Source: Mesobacillus sp. AQ2 (GTDB taxonomy: Bacteria; Bacillota; Bacilli; Bacillales; Cytobacillaceae). From it: a stretch of DNA of 64,000 bases. Position 1 is the stretch's first letter, and every line of letters begins with the position of its first letter. The translations under genes and the position numbers were made by a program. Shown piece by piece: positions 17,904 through 27,773 of this stretch. The stretch is taken from contig NZ_CP126080.1 of the NCBI RefSeq assembly GCF_030122805.1, positions 3,415,001 through 3,479,000 of the forward strand. Direction: 5' to 3'. The notes beneath the pieces are model-generated. The model worked only from the letters and a program-made list of their open reading frames with translations, ran no database searches and was not told the origin of the DNA.

Positions 17904-20096
17904 TTAACTCATGACCCTTCTGACAGCGTAGATATCCGGAATCTGCTTGATCCGGTCCACGACCTTTTGCAGGTGGCTGACATTATGGATGGCAATCGAC
18001 ATATTGATGGTCGCCATTTTATTTTTATCTGACTTGCCGGAAACGGCTGTAATGTTCGTCTTTGTTTCATTAACGGCCTGAAGTACCTCGTTCAGCAATC
18101 CTCTGCGGTCATAGCCGCTGATCTCGATGTCAACATTGTATTCTTTCCGGTCGTTAAGGGCGGTTTCCCATTCAACCGGAATCAGCCTTGCTTGCGCATC
18201 CTCTGTGTGGATATTCGTGCAATCGGAACGGTGAACGGATACACCCCTGCCTTTTGTGATGAATCCAACAATATCATCCCCAGGTACAGGGTTGCAGCAG
18301 CGGGAAAGCCTGATGAGCAGATTGTCGATGCCAGAGACCCGGACACCAGATTCACGTTTCTTCGCAGGTGTGAAAGCCTTAAGCTCGGATACGGCATTTG
18401 AGATATCCTTTTCCTGCTCAAGGTCACGCTGCTTGCGAAGCTTTTCCGTCAGCCTGTTCGCCACTTGGAGCGCAGTAATGCCGTTATAGCCGATTGAAGC
18501 GAATAAATCTTCTTCATTGGTAAAATTGAATTTCTCTGAAACCTTTTTAAGATTTTCAGAGGTCAGGATTTCTTTGACATCGAAGTCCATATTGCGGATT
18601 TCTTTTTCTAAAAGCTCCCGGCCTTTTTCAACATTCTCATCCTTCTGCTGCTTTTTGAAGAACTGGCGAATCTTGTTTTTGGCCTGGGAAGTTTGAGCCA
18701 GCTTGAGCCAGTCCTTGCTTGGACCGTAAGAATGTTTCGACGTCAGGATTTCAATGATATCCCCTGTCTTCAGCTGGTAATCAAGCGTGACCATTTTGCC
18801 ATTGACTTTCGCACCAATCGTCTTGTTGCCGATTTCGGAGTGGATCCGATAGGCGAAATCGATCGGGACGGAACCAGCAGGCAATTCGATGACATCGCCT
18901 TTTGGGGTGAAAATAAATACCATATCCGAGAATAGGTCAATTTTGAGAGACTCCATGAATTCTTCGGCATTCGCGGTATCATTCTGGAATTCAAGGATTT
19001 CTCTGAACCATGATAGCTTCGTTTCAAAATTGGAACCGTCAGCAGGTTTGCCTTCTTTATACGCCCAGTGTGCAGCCACCCCGAATTCGGCGATCCGGTG
19101 CATTTCATCGGTCCTGATCTGGACTTCGAGCGGATCCCCTTTCGGACCAATGACTGTTGTATGCAGCGACTGGTACATATTAGGCTTTGGCATCGCAATA
19201 TAGTCCTTGAACCTTCCAGGCATCGGTTTCCAGCAGGTATGGATGATTCCAAGGATGGCATAACAGTCCTTTATGCTGTTAACGACAATCCTGACAGCCA
19301 GCAGGTCATAAATCTCATTGAACTGCTTGTTTTGCAGCACCATTTTTCGATAAATGCTGTAAATATGCTTCGGCCTTCCCGAAATTTCAGCCTTGATTGA
19401 AACCTCTTTCATCCTTTCCCTTACCTCATCAATGACCTCATCAAGGTACTGTTCGCGTTCTGCTCTTTTCTTTTTCATCAAATTGACGATCCGGTAATAT
19501 TGCTGAGGGTTGAGATAGCGCAATGCCGTATCTTCAAGTTCCCATTTGATCTTGGAGATACCAAGTCTGTGAGCGAGCGGAGCAAAAATCTCCAGTGTCT
19601 CATTGGAAATCCTGCGCTGCTTTTCACTTGGCAAATGTTTCAGAGTCCTCATATTATGAAGGCGGTCAGCAAGCTTGATCAGGATGACACGGATATCCTG
19701 TGCCATCGCCACAAACATTTTCCGGTGGTTTTCAGCCTGCTGTTCTTCATGGGACTTGTACTTGATTTTACCAAGCTTTGTGACGCCATCAACAAGCATC
19801 GCCACTTCGTCATTGAAGGCCTCTCTTAAATCATCAAGAGTCACTTCCGTATCTTCGACGACATCGTGAAGAAAACCGGCAGCAACAGTTGCCGGGTCCA
19901 TCTCAAGGTCGGCAAGGATGCCCGCTACCTGGATTGGATGGATGATATACGGTTCACCCGACTTCCTGAATTGATCGTGATGAGCCTGCCTGGCGAACTC
20001 ATATGCCTTCCTTACCAATTCAACATGTTGATCATTTAAATATGATTTTGTACAGTCAATGACTTGTTCAGCTGTCATTACCTGGTCATTCGCCAT
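17904..20096 (-). CDS. relA: Bifunctional (p)ppGpp synthetase/hydrolase Rel
   Basis: A 730-residue long RSH enzyme, the main stringent-response switch. The HD hydrolase domain is intact ([14 protein letters not shown] at 77-78 in [11 protein letters not shown]), so it can degrade as well as make (p)ppGpp. The synthetase domain has [13 protein letters not shown], followed by TGS ([17 protein letters not shown]), the zinc-finger-like RCCNPVPGD, and a C-terminal ACT domain. It senses uncharged tRNA on ribosomes, which fits its place among tRNA synthetase genes. Downstream of apt-recJ in the reverse reading order, as in B. subtilis. Confidence 0.97.
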   Translation of the reverse strand: MANDQVMTAEQVIDCTKSYLNDQHVELVRKAYEFARQAHHDQFRKSGEPYIIHPIQVAGILADLEMDPATVAAGFLHDVVEDTEVTLDDLREAFNDEVAMLVDGVTKLGKIKYKSHEEQQAENHRKMFVAMAQDIRVILIKLADRLHNMRTLKHLPSEKQRRISNETLEIFAPLAHRLGISKIKWELEDTALRYLNPQQYYRIVNLMKKKRAEREQYLDEVIDEVRERMKEVSIKAEISGRPKHIYSIYRKMVLQNKQFNEIYDLLAVRIVVNSIKDCYAILGIIHTCWKPMPGRFKDYIAMPKPNMYQSLHTTVIGPKGDPLEVQIRTDEMHRIAEFGVAAHWAYKEGKPADGSNFETKLSWFREILEFQNDTANAEEFMESLKIDLFSDMVFIFTPKGDVIELPAGSVPIDFAYRIHSEIGNKTIGAKVNGKMVTLDYQLKTGDIIEILTSKHSYGPSKDWLKLAQTSQAKNKIRQFFKKQQKDENVEKGRELLEKEIRNMDFDVKEILTSENLKKVSEKFNFTNEEDLFASIGYNGITALQVANRLTEKLRKQRDLEQEKDISNAVSELKAFTPAKKRESGVRVSGIDNLLIRLSRCCNPVPGDDIVGFITKGRGVSVHRSDCTNIHTEDAQARLIPVEWETALNDRKEYNVDIEISGYDRRGLLNEVLQAVNETKTNITAVSGKSDKNKMATINMSIAIHNVSHLQKVVDRIKQIPDIYAVRRVMS

Positions 20097-20185
20097 AGGA
20101 TCACCTAATTTAGATTTCTTTATATATTAACCCGCTTTATATTCACCAGCGGGCACCAAGGAAAAAATCGACACATATACATGAA

Positions 20186-20222
20186 AATCCTTTATATACA
20201 ATAATTATTCTTATAAAGGATT
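20186..20222. repeat. 11-bp inverted repeat in the relA-apt gap
   Basis: AATCCTTTATA (20186-20196) and TATAAAGGATT (20212-20222) are perfect inverse copies around a 15-base AT-rich centre. The rest of the 316-base gap between rel and apt holds the apt terminator and a possible tiny plus-strand frame (20229-20312) described in the findings; no other feature is seen. Confidence 0.75.
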
Positions 20223-20383
20223 GTTACTATTATCAAAGAAAAAATCGAAGATGTAAAGAGAAAGGAAGATATTTTACAGCAGAAATTAAAAAAATTGTCG
20301 AAAGATATTTAATTTCTGGCAATTTAGCCCTATAAAGCCATTCTCAAGCTTTTCTATCCGTGTCTCAATTCCCAATAAGAAAA

Positions 20384-20406
20384 GGGCACTTCGCGAGGAA
20401 GCGCCC
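20384..20406 (-). terminator. Terminator of apt
   Basis: On the minus strand GGGCGCTTC pairs with GAAGTGCCC (one G-U pair in RNA) around CTCGC, followed by TTTTCTT. Confidence 0.8.
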
Positions 20407-20412
20407 GTTTGA

Positions 20413-20925
20413 TTAAAATTCCATAAGGGTTAAGACATCATAGCCCTCAAGTTTCTCGCGGCCATCCAAATAAGTCAGCTCGATTAGGAATGCGATACCA
20501 GCCACAATCCCGCCCAGTTCTTCAACTAGCTTGATCGTCGCTTCAATCGTTCCTCCAGTTGCGAGCAGGTCGTCGGTGATCAAGACTCTTTGCCCTGGCT
20601 TGATTGCATCTTTGTGAATCGTTAAAACATCGCTGCCATACTCAAGTCCGTAAGTGACCTTGATTGTCTCGCGCGGAAGCTTTCCTTCCTTCCTTACCGG
20701 TGCAAAGCCTACCCCATGTGCATAGGCAACCGGGCAGCCGATGATGAATCCACGGGCTTCGGGTCCGACAACAAGGTCGATGTTTTTTTCACGGGCATAG
20801 GCCACGATTTGGTCTGTAGCATATCTATAAGCATCACCATTGTCCATTAAGGTAGTGATGTCCTTGAATTTAATGCCGGGCTTTGGCCAATCGGGAACGA
20901 TTGTTACGAATTGTTTCAAATCCAT
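20413..20925 (-). CDS. apt: Adenine phosphoribosyltransferase
   Basis: A 170-residue purine salvage enzyme making AMP from adenine and PRPP. The PRPP-binding signature [13 protein letters not shown] is present near residues 117-129, and the hood region includes VGPEARGF. The start codon overlaps the last 10 bases of recJ (ATGGATTTGA), so translation is probably coupled. In Bacillus, apt and rel lie together, linking salvage to (p)ppGpp control of purine synthesis. Confidence 0.97.
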   Translation of the reverse strand: MDLKQFVTIVPDWPKPGIKFKDITTLMDNGDAYRYATDQIVAYAREKNIDLVVGPEARGFIIGCPVAYAHGVGFAPVRKEGKLPRETIKVTYGLEYGSDVLTIHKDAIKPGQRVLITDDLLATGGTIEATIKLVEELGGIVAGIAFLIELTYLDGREKLEGYDVLTLMEF

Positions 20926-23285
20926 TGAATAATTGCCTCCTCATTTTTCACCGACTCTTGAATGAACTGGTCAAACCAGTTCTTCAACTGCTCATAGGAT
21001 GAATAGAGCAATTCATTTTCAAGAGTGAATGCTTGCACCTTGTGCTGATATGTTTTGGATTCAGAAAGATCCCTTTTGGGGACATTTTCTTTTAGTGAAA
21101 TAAACCCATTGTTTATTTTAACAAAATCTAGTTCAAAAAACACCTGCGACATGAATTCTACTGTTTCTTTTGTCCATCCCCTATGCTTGGCCAATTCATC
21201 ACCATACCGTTTGAGGTCGAAGGGACCTTTCTTGGAAAGAAAAGCATAAAACCATTTGAAATGTTCCCTGGTCGGCATTGTCGTGAAGAAATCGCTATTT
21301 TCTTTGTAAAAATGAGCATAGATTCTTTCTGGATTCTTTTTGGCGAATAACCTTTCGAGAATATCCTTGGAAGGCGGCAGATCCAGCAAGACAACGAATG
21401 AATCGTTCAGCACAATCTGCTCTGCTTGTTCATCGGTCGCTACAAGCTGCAATGAATCTCCGATAATCGGAGAAAACTTATTTGTCGATTCAGCATTGAA
21501 GTGGATCCAGTGAACAGGCTGATCACCTGGAATCATGTCTGGAAGCTTTTCAATTCTTTTCAGTCCGCGGAAATCGAATAGCTGCCATGACCTTACGGCT
21601 AAATCCCTAAGGAAAATCTGCGGCTTTTTGATATTGTTCCATTCATTGATCGATAATTCTCCAATTACCGATAGTTTGGAGCTCGGTGAAATATGCTCAT
21701 GCAGGTGGCCAAACCCAAATCCGATTCCATCAATCACCGTACCATTTTCCTCAAGCGCCAATTTCAGATGGGATTGGTCCGCTCCTATTTTTCGGAGGGT
21801 AGAAATGTTCGCCCCGTCAACCAGCACCTTTGGCTTGGGATTGCTGACACCATATGGAGAAAGGAGGCCAAGCTCATTGATCGTTTCTATTGTAATCTCT
21901 TTAACATCTATTCTGGCATCTATATGTGACACCGGAATCAGATCTTCTTCCTTCAACTGCTCTTTTGCCAGCGCATTCAGCCTGGACCTTAATTCATCGA
22001 CATTTTTAAGCTCCAGTGTCATGCCGGCAGCCATAGGATGACCGCCGAAATGTGGAAGGATATCCCTGCATGTTGATAGATTTTTAAAGAGGTCAAATCC
22101 GGCAATACTTCGGGCAGATCCCTTCGCAAGCCCCTTTTCATCATCAAAACTGAGTACAATCGTCGGCCGATAATATTTTTCTACCAGCTTGGAGGCTACG
22201 ATTCCGATTACACCGGCATTCCAGCCTTCCTTGCCCACAACGAGTACTGGATTATCTTCGATAGGATAACGCTGTTCCACTTCACCAATAGCTTCTTCTG
22301 CAATCTGGGCAACAATACTTTGCCGCTCTTTATTGATTGAATCAATTTCTTCGGCCAGCATTTTTGCCTCTTCAGAATCCGATGTCATCATTAATTGTAC
22401 TGCCGGGTCTGCACTTCCTAAACGGCCTGCTGCATTGACCCGCGGCCCGATCATGAAACCGATCGTTTCTTCATCAATTGATGACCGGTCTGTTTTGGCG
22501 AGCTTAAGCAGCGCATTCAAACCTGGCGTCTGGCTTAACTTCAGTTTTTCAATGCCTTTAATTGCGATCAGCCTGTTTTCCCCAAGCAACGGCACCAGAT
22601 CGGCAATCGTACCTATGGCAGCAAACTCCAGCAAATGCTCAGGAAGTCGGCCAAGCAATGCATGGGCAACCTTGAACGCTACGCCGACCCCGGCCAAATC
22701 CTTAAAAGGATAAGCACTGTCCTCCAGTTTTGGATGAATGATGGCAAACGCATCAGGCAAGACAGGACCTGGTTCATGATGATCGGTTATGATAAGGTCG
22801 ATGCCTAATTCCCTGGCCACATTTGCTTCATGAAGAGCTGAAATGCCGGTATCGACAGTGATGATCAGCCCGACACCTTTTTCAGAAGCAGCTCTGAAAG
22901 CTTTTTCGTTTGGGCCATATCCTTCTGTAAAACGGTTCGGTATGTAGTAGTCGGCGTTGGCACCCAATTCAACCAATGCTTTCATCATGACCGTCGTACT
23001 GCTTACACCATCAGCATCATAATCTCCAAACACCCAGATGGGCTCCTGTGTCTCAACTGCCTTATTGATTCTCTCAACTGCCTTGTCCATATCCTTCAGC
23101 AAAAAAGGGTCGTGAAACTCACCTTTTTGCGCAAATAAAAAATACCGGGCATCTTCCACGGTATCCAGTCCGCGATTGACTAGCAATGAAGCCGTCAGAG
23201 GAGTTACGTTCAGGTCTTTTGCAAGTGACTCTATTTTTATCATATCGGATTCTTTAACAATCCATCTTGATTTTGGCTTTAACAT
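20916..23285 (-). CDS. recJ: Single-stranded-DNA-specific exonuclease RecJ
   Basis: A 789-residue 5'-3' exonuclease used in recombination and mismatch repair. The DHH phosphoesterase motifs are present: [22 protein letters not shown] and [14 protein letters not shown]1 ([11 protein letters not shown] and [15 protein letters not shown]), an OB fold and the Bacillus-type C-terminal extension follow. I start at the ATG at 23285, after GAGAGGTG; the frame is open 57 bases further upstream but without a ribosome site. Confidence 0.95.
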   Translation of the reverse strand: MLKPKSRWIVKESDMIKIESLAKDLNVTPLTASLLVNRGLDTVEDARYFLFAQKGEFHDPFLLKDMDKAVERINKAVETQEPIWVFGDYDADGVSSTTVMMKALVELGANADYYIPNRFTEGYGPNEKAFRAASEKGVGLIITVDTGISALHEANVARELGIDLIITDHHEPGPVLPDAFAIIHPKLEDSAYPFKDLAGVGVAFKVAHALLGRLPEHLLEFAAIGTIADLVPLLGENRLIAIKGIEKLKLSQTPGLNALLKLAKTDRSSIDEETIGFMIGPRVNAAGRLGSADPAVQLMMTSDSEEAKMLAEEIDSINKERQSIVAQIAEEAIGEVEQRYPIEDNPVLVVGKEGWNAGVIGIVASKLVEKYYRPTIVLSFDDEKGLAKGSARSIAGFDLFKNLSTCRDILPHFGGHPMAAGMTLELKNVDELRSRLNALAKEQLKEEDLIPVSHIDARIDVKEITIETINELGLLSPYGVSNPKPKVLVDGANISTLRKIGADQSHLKLALEENGTVIDGIGFGFGHLHEHISPSSKLSVIGELSINEWNNIKKPQIFLRDLAVRSWQLFDFRGLKRIEKLPDMIPGDQPVHWIHFNAESTNKFSPIIGDSLQLVATDEQAEQIVLNDSFVVLLDLPPSKDILERLFAKKNPERIYAHFYKENSDFFTTMPTREHFKWFYAFLSKKGPFDLKRYGDELAKHRGWTKETVEFMSQVFFELDFVKINNGFISLKENVPKRDLSESKTYQHKVQAFTLENELLYSSYEQLKNWFDQFIQESVKNEEAIIQWI

Positions 23286-23405
23286 ACGTTCACCTCTCAG
23301 CTTTATCATTATACAAAAGCGAAAGGACTGTTTCAATGACAATGAATGCTAACCGGCTTATTATTTCGTGTCACGGAATGCATCGGTTCCTAAAAAAAGC
23401 ATATA

Positions 23406-23437
23406 AAATGGCAGCCTTTTTCATGCTGCCATTTGCG
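23406..23437 (-). terminator. Terminator after the lapA-like gene
   Basis: AAATGGCAGC (23406-23415) and GCTGCCATTT (23425-23434) form a perfect stem; the T-run on the minus strand is short (TTTTATAT). Confidence 0.7.
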
Positions 23438-23441
23438 GATA

Positions 23442-23759
23442 TCAATGAATATCCTGTATTTGTTGTTCTTGTACTTGTTCCTCTTGAGCTGTTTCCTTTT
23501 GGGCCAGCTGTTCTTCCAATGACCTGTTTTTCTTTTTCAATGTTTTTACCTCACGTTGAAGGACAAACATCCTGAACAGGCCCACTGAACCAACAATGAG
23601 TCCTCCCATCAATACCGAACCCAGAATGACCAGGATCAGCGGCCATTTAGCTTCCCCAAACAAATAGTTCACTGTTACCGGATCGACATTGATGACCGCA
23701 AATACGGCAACAATCAATGCAAAAGCAAACCCCAGCAGCAACGTCCATTGAAACTTCAT
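23442..23759 (-). CDS. yrvD: LapA-domain membrane protein (YrvD-like)
   Basis: A 105-residue protein with two membrane helices (about residues 6-25 and 40-65) and a C-terminal charged coiled coil (EVKTLKKKNRSLEEQLAQKE). This is the LapA/YciS layout, in E. coli linked to lipopolysaccharide assembly; in Firmicutes the role is unknown. AGGGAGGGG lies 6 bases before the ATG. It lies between recJ and the CDF transporter. Confidence 0.85.
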   Translation of the reverse strand: MKFQWTLLLGFAFALIVAVFAVINVDPVTVNYLFGEAKWPLILVILGSVLMGGLIVGSVGLFRMFVLQREVKTLKKKNRSLEEQLAQKETAQEEQVQEQQIQDIH

Positions 23760-23778
23760 GTTTTCCCCTCCCTTTTTG

Positions 23779-24702
23779 CTATTGAATCTCTACGTTATCA
23801 TCGAATGTTCCACTTTCACTGTATGGATTTATATGGACCATGACATTTTGGACATTCTTGTTCTCCATCAGTTTCTTTTTCACACATTTTCCAATCCGGT
23901 GGCCCTGTTCAACGGTGATATGCGGATCGACAGATATCTTCAAATCAATAATCACATAGTGTCCGTGCTCCCTTGCATGCAACTCATCCAGTTTCTTTAC
24001 TTCCGGGATCGATTGGACGATGGTTTTGAATTCCTCTGTGTCCTCATCATGCAGTACATGGTCAAGTGTGTTATGGATAGACTCCTTGCCAAGCTTCCAG
24101 GCCATCCTGATAACTAGCAAAGCAACTAGCAAGCCTGTCACTGGATCGGCATACTCAAGCCAGCCAATCCCAAACTTGCCTCCCAGGACAGCAGCACTGA
24201 TTCCAATAAGAGCGGCAATAGAGGAATAAACATCTGACCTATGCTCGTATGCATTGACAATCAACGCATCACTTTTCAGCTGTTTCCCCAATCTATATTT
24301 ATATCTGAACATTCCCTCTTTTACGATAATCGAAACGATAACAGCTACTATGGCAATGGATTTAGGTGCTTCGATGGGCTTGAAGAAGGCTTCAAAGGAC
24401 GATCTGCCGATTTCAACACCCACAAGCATCAATAGGACGGCTACGATGATGGCCGCAATGGATTCAGCTTTACCGTGTCCGTAAGGATGATCTTCATCAG
24501 GTGGAGCCTTCGCCGCCTTCAAACCTATGTATACAGCCAGTGATCCGGCAACATCCGAGGCAGAATGGACAGCATCCGCAACAAGAGCCTTACTGTTAGC
24601 GTATATGCCAATGCTCCACTTCAGTGCAGCAAGTATAATATTACCTACCACGCCAACCATTGCAGCAAACTCTGCCTTCTTAAATCGAACATCTTTTTCC
24701 AA
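23779..24702 (-). CDS. Cation diffusion facilitator (CDF) metal transporter
   Basis: A 307-residue CDF-family efflux protein exchanging divalent metal for protons. Six membrane helices; helix II has the motif ALVADAVHSASD with the conserved Asp pair, and a second site in helix V lies in YEHRSDVYSS, giving a DxxxD/HxxxD type pattern of the zinc/manganese/iron branch. The C-terminal cytoplasmic domain (HAREHGHYVIIDLKISVDP) is the usual dimer module. I start at TTG (24702) because AGGGAGGA lies 9 bases before it; an upstream ATG (24738) has no such site. B. subtilis has no CDF gene at this position as far as I recall. Confidence 0.9.
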   Translation of the reverse strand: MEKDVRFKKAEFAAMVGVVGNIILAALKWSIGIYANSKALVADAVHSASDVAGSLAVYIGLKAAKAPPDEDHPYGHGKAESIAAIIVAVLLMLVGVEIGRSSFEAFFKPIEAPKSIAIVAVIVSIIVKEGMFRYKYRLGKQLKSDALIVNAYEHRSDVYSSIAALIGISAAVLGGKFGIGWLEYADPVTGLLVALLVIRMAWKLGKESIHNTLDHVLHDEDTEEFKTIVQSIPEVKKLDELHAREHGHYVIIDLKISVDPHITVEQGHRIGKCVKKKLMENKNVQNVMVHINPYSESGTFDDNVEIQ

Positions 24703-24826
24703 TGTGAAAATTCCTCCCTGCGCTGACTTTTGATGCAATCGATATACTTTTCTGCCATCTTTATTCTTTCGGTATTCGTTTTATTTTATCCTGTAAACTG
24801 GGTGTTCTAACCAAAAACGAAAAAAC

Positions 24827-24846
24827 ACCACGGGAAACCCCGTGGT
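24827..24846 (-). terminator. Terminator of secDF
   Basis: ACCACGGG and CCCGTGGT form a perfect stem; TTTTTTCG follows on the minus strand. Confidence 0.88.
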
Positions 24847-24864
24847 ATTTTTTTATAGCTTATA

Positions 24865-27135
24865 TTAAACTTGCGGCTCATCTGAGTAGACTTTCTTTTC
24901 CTTGTAAGTCTTGATGGTGCCTTTTTTCTTAAGTTCTTTGACCTTCCATAAATACCACAGCTGTGCCGCGATGAAAATGGAAGAATAAGTACCGGCAATC
25001 AAACCAACAAGAAGCGCGAATGAGAAATTCCAGATGGATGCACTTCCGAAAATCAACAGCGCAACGACAGTTATGACAACAGTCATAATTGTGTTGACAG
25101 AGCGGCCTAGTGTCTGCCGAAGCGAAGAATTGACGACATCCGCAATTTCTTCCGGTGTCTTCAAACGTCTCTTCTTCACCATATTCTCGCGCATCCGGTC
25201 AAAAGTAACAATGGTATCGTTGATTGAATAACCAACAATCGTCAGGACGGCGGCGATGAAGGTGATATCCACCTCGAGCCTGGTCAGGCTGAATAAAACA
25301 ATGATAAAGAATGCATCATGGAGCAGTGCAAGGACAGCTGCCAATGCCATGTAAATTTCAAAACGGATTGTTACATAGATAATGATCCCCACGGAAGCGA
25401 TGGCAACAGCAATCATGGCGTTTTTAGCCAACTCTTTTCCGATTGTCGGCGATACAGTCCCGACATTCGGCTCTGCTCCATAAACGTCCTTAAAGTGGGA
25501 TTTCAGCTCAGAAATCTCTTCCTTTGATAGAACTCCTTTGAACCTGGCCACACCGATTTCGCCGTTCTCGCCAGATATGACGATATCATCCGTCTCGAGG
25601 TCTACCTTTTTCAGCTCATCCTTAACCTGTTCAGCTGTCAGCTTGCTGTCAGATAGGAGTTCCACCCTGGTCCCGCTCGCAAAATCGATCCCAAGGTTGA
25701 GTCGGAATGCGAAAAGCGCAATCAAACCTATGATGACTAATACAGCTGTAGCCGTAAAGAATTTATTCCTGTTTTTTATGAAATCAAAACGGTCGAATTT
25801 AGTTTTCAAATCCAGTGTATCCACACCTTCAGAAATATCATGGACTTCACTTGGCTTTACCCCGAACCATTGTGGTTTGTTCTTAAATAGTCCGCTGTTA
25901 ACGAGCAGGCCAAGGAAAAGTCGGGCTCCGAAGACTGCGGTGATGAAGCTTGCCAGGATACTGATAATCAGCATTGTCGCAAAACCTTTTACAGAGCTTG
26001 TCCCATATGCGAACAATACGATTGCAGCAAGCAATGTTGTCAAGTTGGCATCGAATATCGTCGACAGGGAGCCTTTGCTTCCCGCTTCAAAAGCCGCTTT
26101 AATATTCCGTCCAACCTTCAATTCCTCTTTGATCCGTTCATAGGTGATGATATTGGCGTCTACAGCCATTCCCACACCAAGGATCAATGCGGCAATACCC
26201 GGAAGTGTGAGGACGCCGTGCATCCAGTCAAATACGAGCAGGATCAGGTAAACGTAGATAGATAAAGTAATAGCTGCCACTATACCAGGCAAACGATATA
26301 AAACCAGCATAAAGACGAATACAGCAAGGACACCGATGATTCCTGCGAATATTGTTTCATCCAATGCCTGTTCACCGAACTTGGCGCCTACAGATGTTGA
26401 GTATGTTTCTTTTAGATTGACCGGCAATGAGCCTGCGTTCAGCAAAGAGGCAAGCTGCTGGGCTTCTTCGATTGTGAAATTACCGGTAATTTCAACATTT
26501 TTCTGATTCAGGATTTTATCTACATTAGGATTGGAAAGGAATTTAGGATCAGGCTTCATCCTTTCTTCCTTGTAGGAATCCTTTCCTTCCTCGAAATCAA
26601 GCCAGATAATCAGTTGATTTTCAGGAGCCATATCACGAATTTGCTTCGTGATTTCACCGAACTGGTCCCCATCTTTTAAAGTGATTGAAATACTAGGTTT
26701 GTTTTGCTGGTCAAAGCTCTGCTTTGCACCGTTTTCCTCCAGGTCACTTCCATCCATCATGATGCGGTCGTTCACGTCACGGAAGGTAAGATTCGCTTCG
26801 GTAGAAAGGATTTCACGGGCTTTGTTCTGATCCTTGACACCAGCAAGCTGGACGCGGATCCGGTCATCCCCTTCTATCTGGATGTTCGGTTCACTGACAC
26901 CTAGAACGTTAACCCTGCGTTCAAGTGCTTCCGCAGTACTCTTCAAGGTTTCCCGGTCAACTTTTTGTCCTTCTTTTCCATGCAGAGGCGAGACCTCATA
27001 AAGAACTTCAAAGCCTCCCTGAAGATCAAGACCAAGGTTGATATTCTTCAATATATTCTGGGTTGTTGCACCCATGGCACTTCCGATTAAAATAACCAGC
27101 AAAAAGAAGGCCAAGATGCGGCTGCGTTTAACCAT
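24865..27135 (-). CDS. secDF: Fused protein translocase subunit SecDF
   Basis: A 756-residue fusion of SecD and SecF, the normal form in Bacillus. It uses the proton gradient to help late steps of Sec export. SecD half: one N-terminal helix, large extracytoplasmic domain (LGLDLQGGFEVLYEV), five helices with the VGMAVDANIITYERIKEEL motif. SecF half begins near residue 440, with LNLGIDFASGTRVEL and VGYSINDTIVTFDRMREN. The ATG at 27135 lies 11 bases after GGAGG, slightly long. A sigma-A promoter stands 100 bases upstream. Confidence 0.97.
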   Translation of the reverse strand: MVKRSRILAFFLLVILIGSAMGATTQNILKNINLGLDLQGGFEVLYEVSPLHGKEGQKVDRETLKSTAEALERRVNVLGVSEPNIQIEGDDRIRVQLAGVKDQNKAREILSTEANLTFRDVNDRIMMDGSDLEENGAKQSFDQQNKPSISITLKDGDQFGEITKQIRDMAPENQLIIWLDFEEGKDSYKEERMKPDPKFLSNPNVDKILNQKNVEITGNFTIEEAQQLASLLNAGSLPVNLKETYSTSVGAKFGEQALDETIFAGIIGVLAVFVFMLVLYRLPGIVAAITLSIYVYLILLVFDWMHGVLTLPGIAALILGVGMAVDANIITYERIKEELKVGRNIKAAFEAGSKGSLSTIFDANLTTLLAAIVLFAYGTSSVKGFATMLIISILASFITAVFGARLFLGLLVNSGLFKNKPQWFGVKPSEVHDISEGVDTLDLKTKFDRFDFIKNRNKFFTATAVLVIIGLIALFAFRLNLGIDFASGTRVELLSDSKLTAEQVKDELKKVDLETDDIVISGENGEIGVARFKGVLSKEEISELKSHFKDVYGAEPNVGTVSPTIGKELAKNAMIAVAIASVGIIIYVTIRFEIYMALAAVLALLHDAFFIIVLFSLTRLEVDITFIAAVLTIVGYSINDTIVTFDRMRENMVKKRRLKTPEEIADVVNSSLRQTLGRSVNTIMTVVITVVALLIFGSASIWNFSFALLVGLIAGTYSSIFIAAQLWYLWKVKELKKKGTIKTYKEKKVYSDEPQV

Positions 27136-27235
27136 TATGTATAAATCCTCCTTATTCTTCGCACAAAAACACATGCTGCCAGACAAATAAAAAAAAGACT
27201 TAATGAAAAAACTTTAACCAATTTATAGCATACTA

Positions 27236-27264
27236 ATTATGTATCAGTTTAAAAAAACTGTCAA
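27236..27264 (-). promoter_or_regulatory. Sigma-A promoter of secDF
   Basis: TTGACA (27264-27259) and CATAAT (27241-27236), 17-base spacer. Confidence 0.72.
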
Positions 27265-27355
27265 TTAGGCTTTTTCCGTTCTCTTCATCAGAAAGCTTTA
27301 CATGAGAAGAAAAAATCGGGTTCCGTCTTTTTCGGGTTCTATTACAAACTTAATG

Positions 27356-27655
27356 CTACTTCAACAATTCCTTCATCTCTTCTTCGTTATCGAATGCAAT
27401 ATCTCCAAGTTTGAAAGCTTCAACTGTTGTGAAATTCATGACGTCACCGATTTTTGCAGATAAGATATCAGCAACAATTTCATATAGTTGGATGTCTTCT
27501 TTTGGTTTTTTCCACTTTTTCTTGGTCAGGTATGCCCATAGATCAGGTCCATTCACCTGGTCATAACCGAATATTTTGAATTCTTCGATTTTGCTTTCAA
27601 GAGCCGGCTTCACTTGCTTGTAATACCGTCCATACTGATGGCTTTTTTCCATCAT
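27356..27655 (-). CDS. comN: Post-transcriptional regulator ComN (YrzD-like)
   Basis: A 99-residue soluble protein matching the ComN family: an N-terminal helix rich in charge (YYKQVKPALESKIEEFKIFGYD), the central DLWAYLTKKKWKK and an acidic C-terminus. In B. subtilis ComN acts after transcription on comE mRNA and interacts with the division protein DivIVA. Two adjacent ATG codons follow AGGAGG; the second gives the better 7-base spacing. It diverges from spoVB as in B. subtilis. Confidence 0.85.
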   Translation of the reverse strand: MMEKSHQYGRYYKQVKPALESKIEEFKIFGYDQVNGPDLWAYLTKKKWKKPKEDIQLYEIVADILSAKIGDVMNFTTVEAFKLGDIAFDNEEEMKELLK

Positions 27656-27698
27656 CTGGCCTCCTCGTTCAAATTTTCTGGTTTAATGTTTTAACCTT

Positions 27699-27729
27699 GT
27701 CATGCTTTGTCCACTTTCCTGCATATAGT
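27699..27729 (+). promoter_or_regulatory. Putative sigma-E promoter of spoVB
   Basis: GTCATGCT (27699-27706) and CATATAGT (27722-27729) with a 15-base spacer resemble the mother-cell sigma-E elements (GTCATATT and CATACAAT). spoVB is sigma-E dependent in B. subtilis, which supports the call. Confidence 0.55.
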
Positions 27730-27773
27730 TAATTGTATATGAAATATGCATTTTTGAGAAGGCAGGGAGCGGA

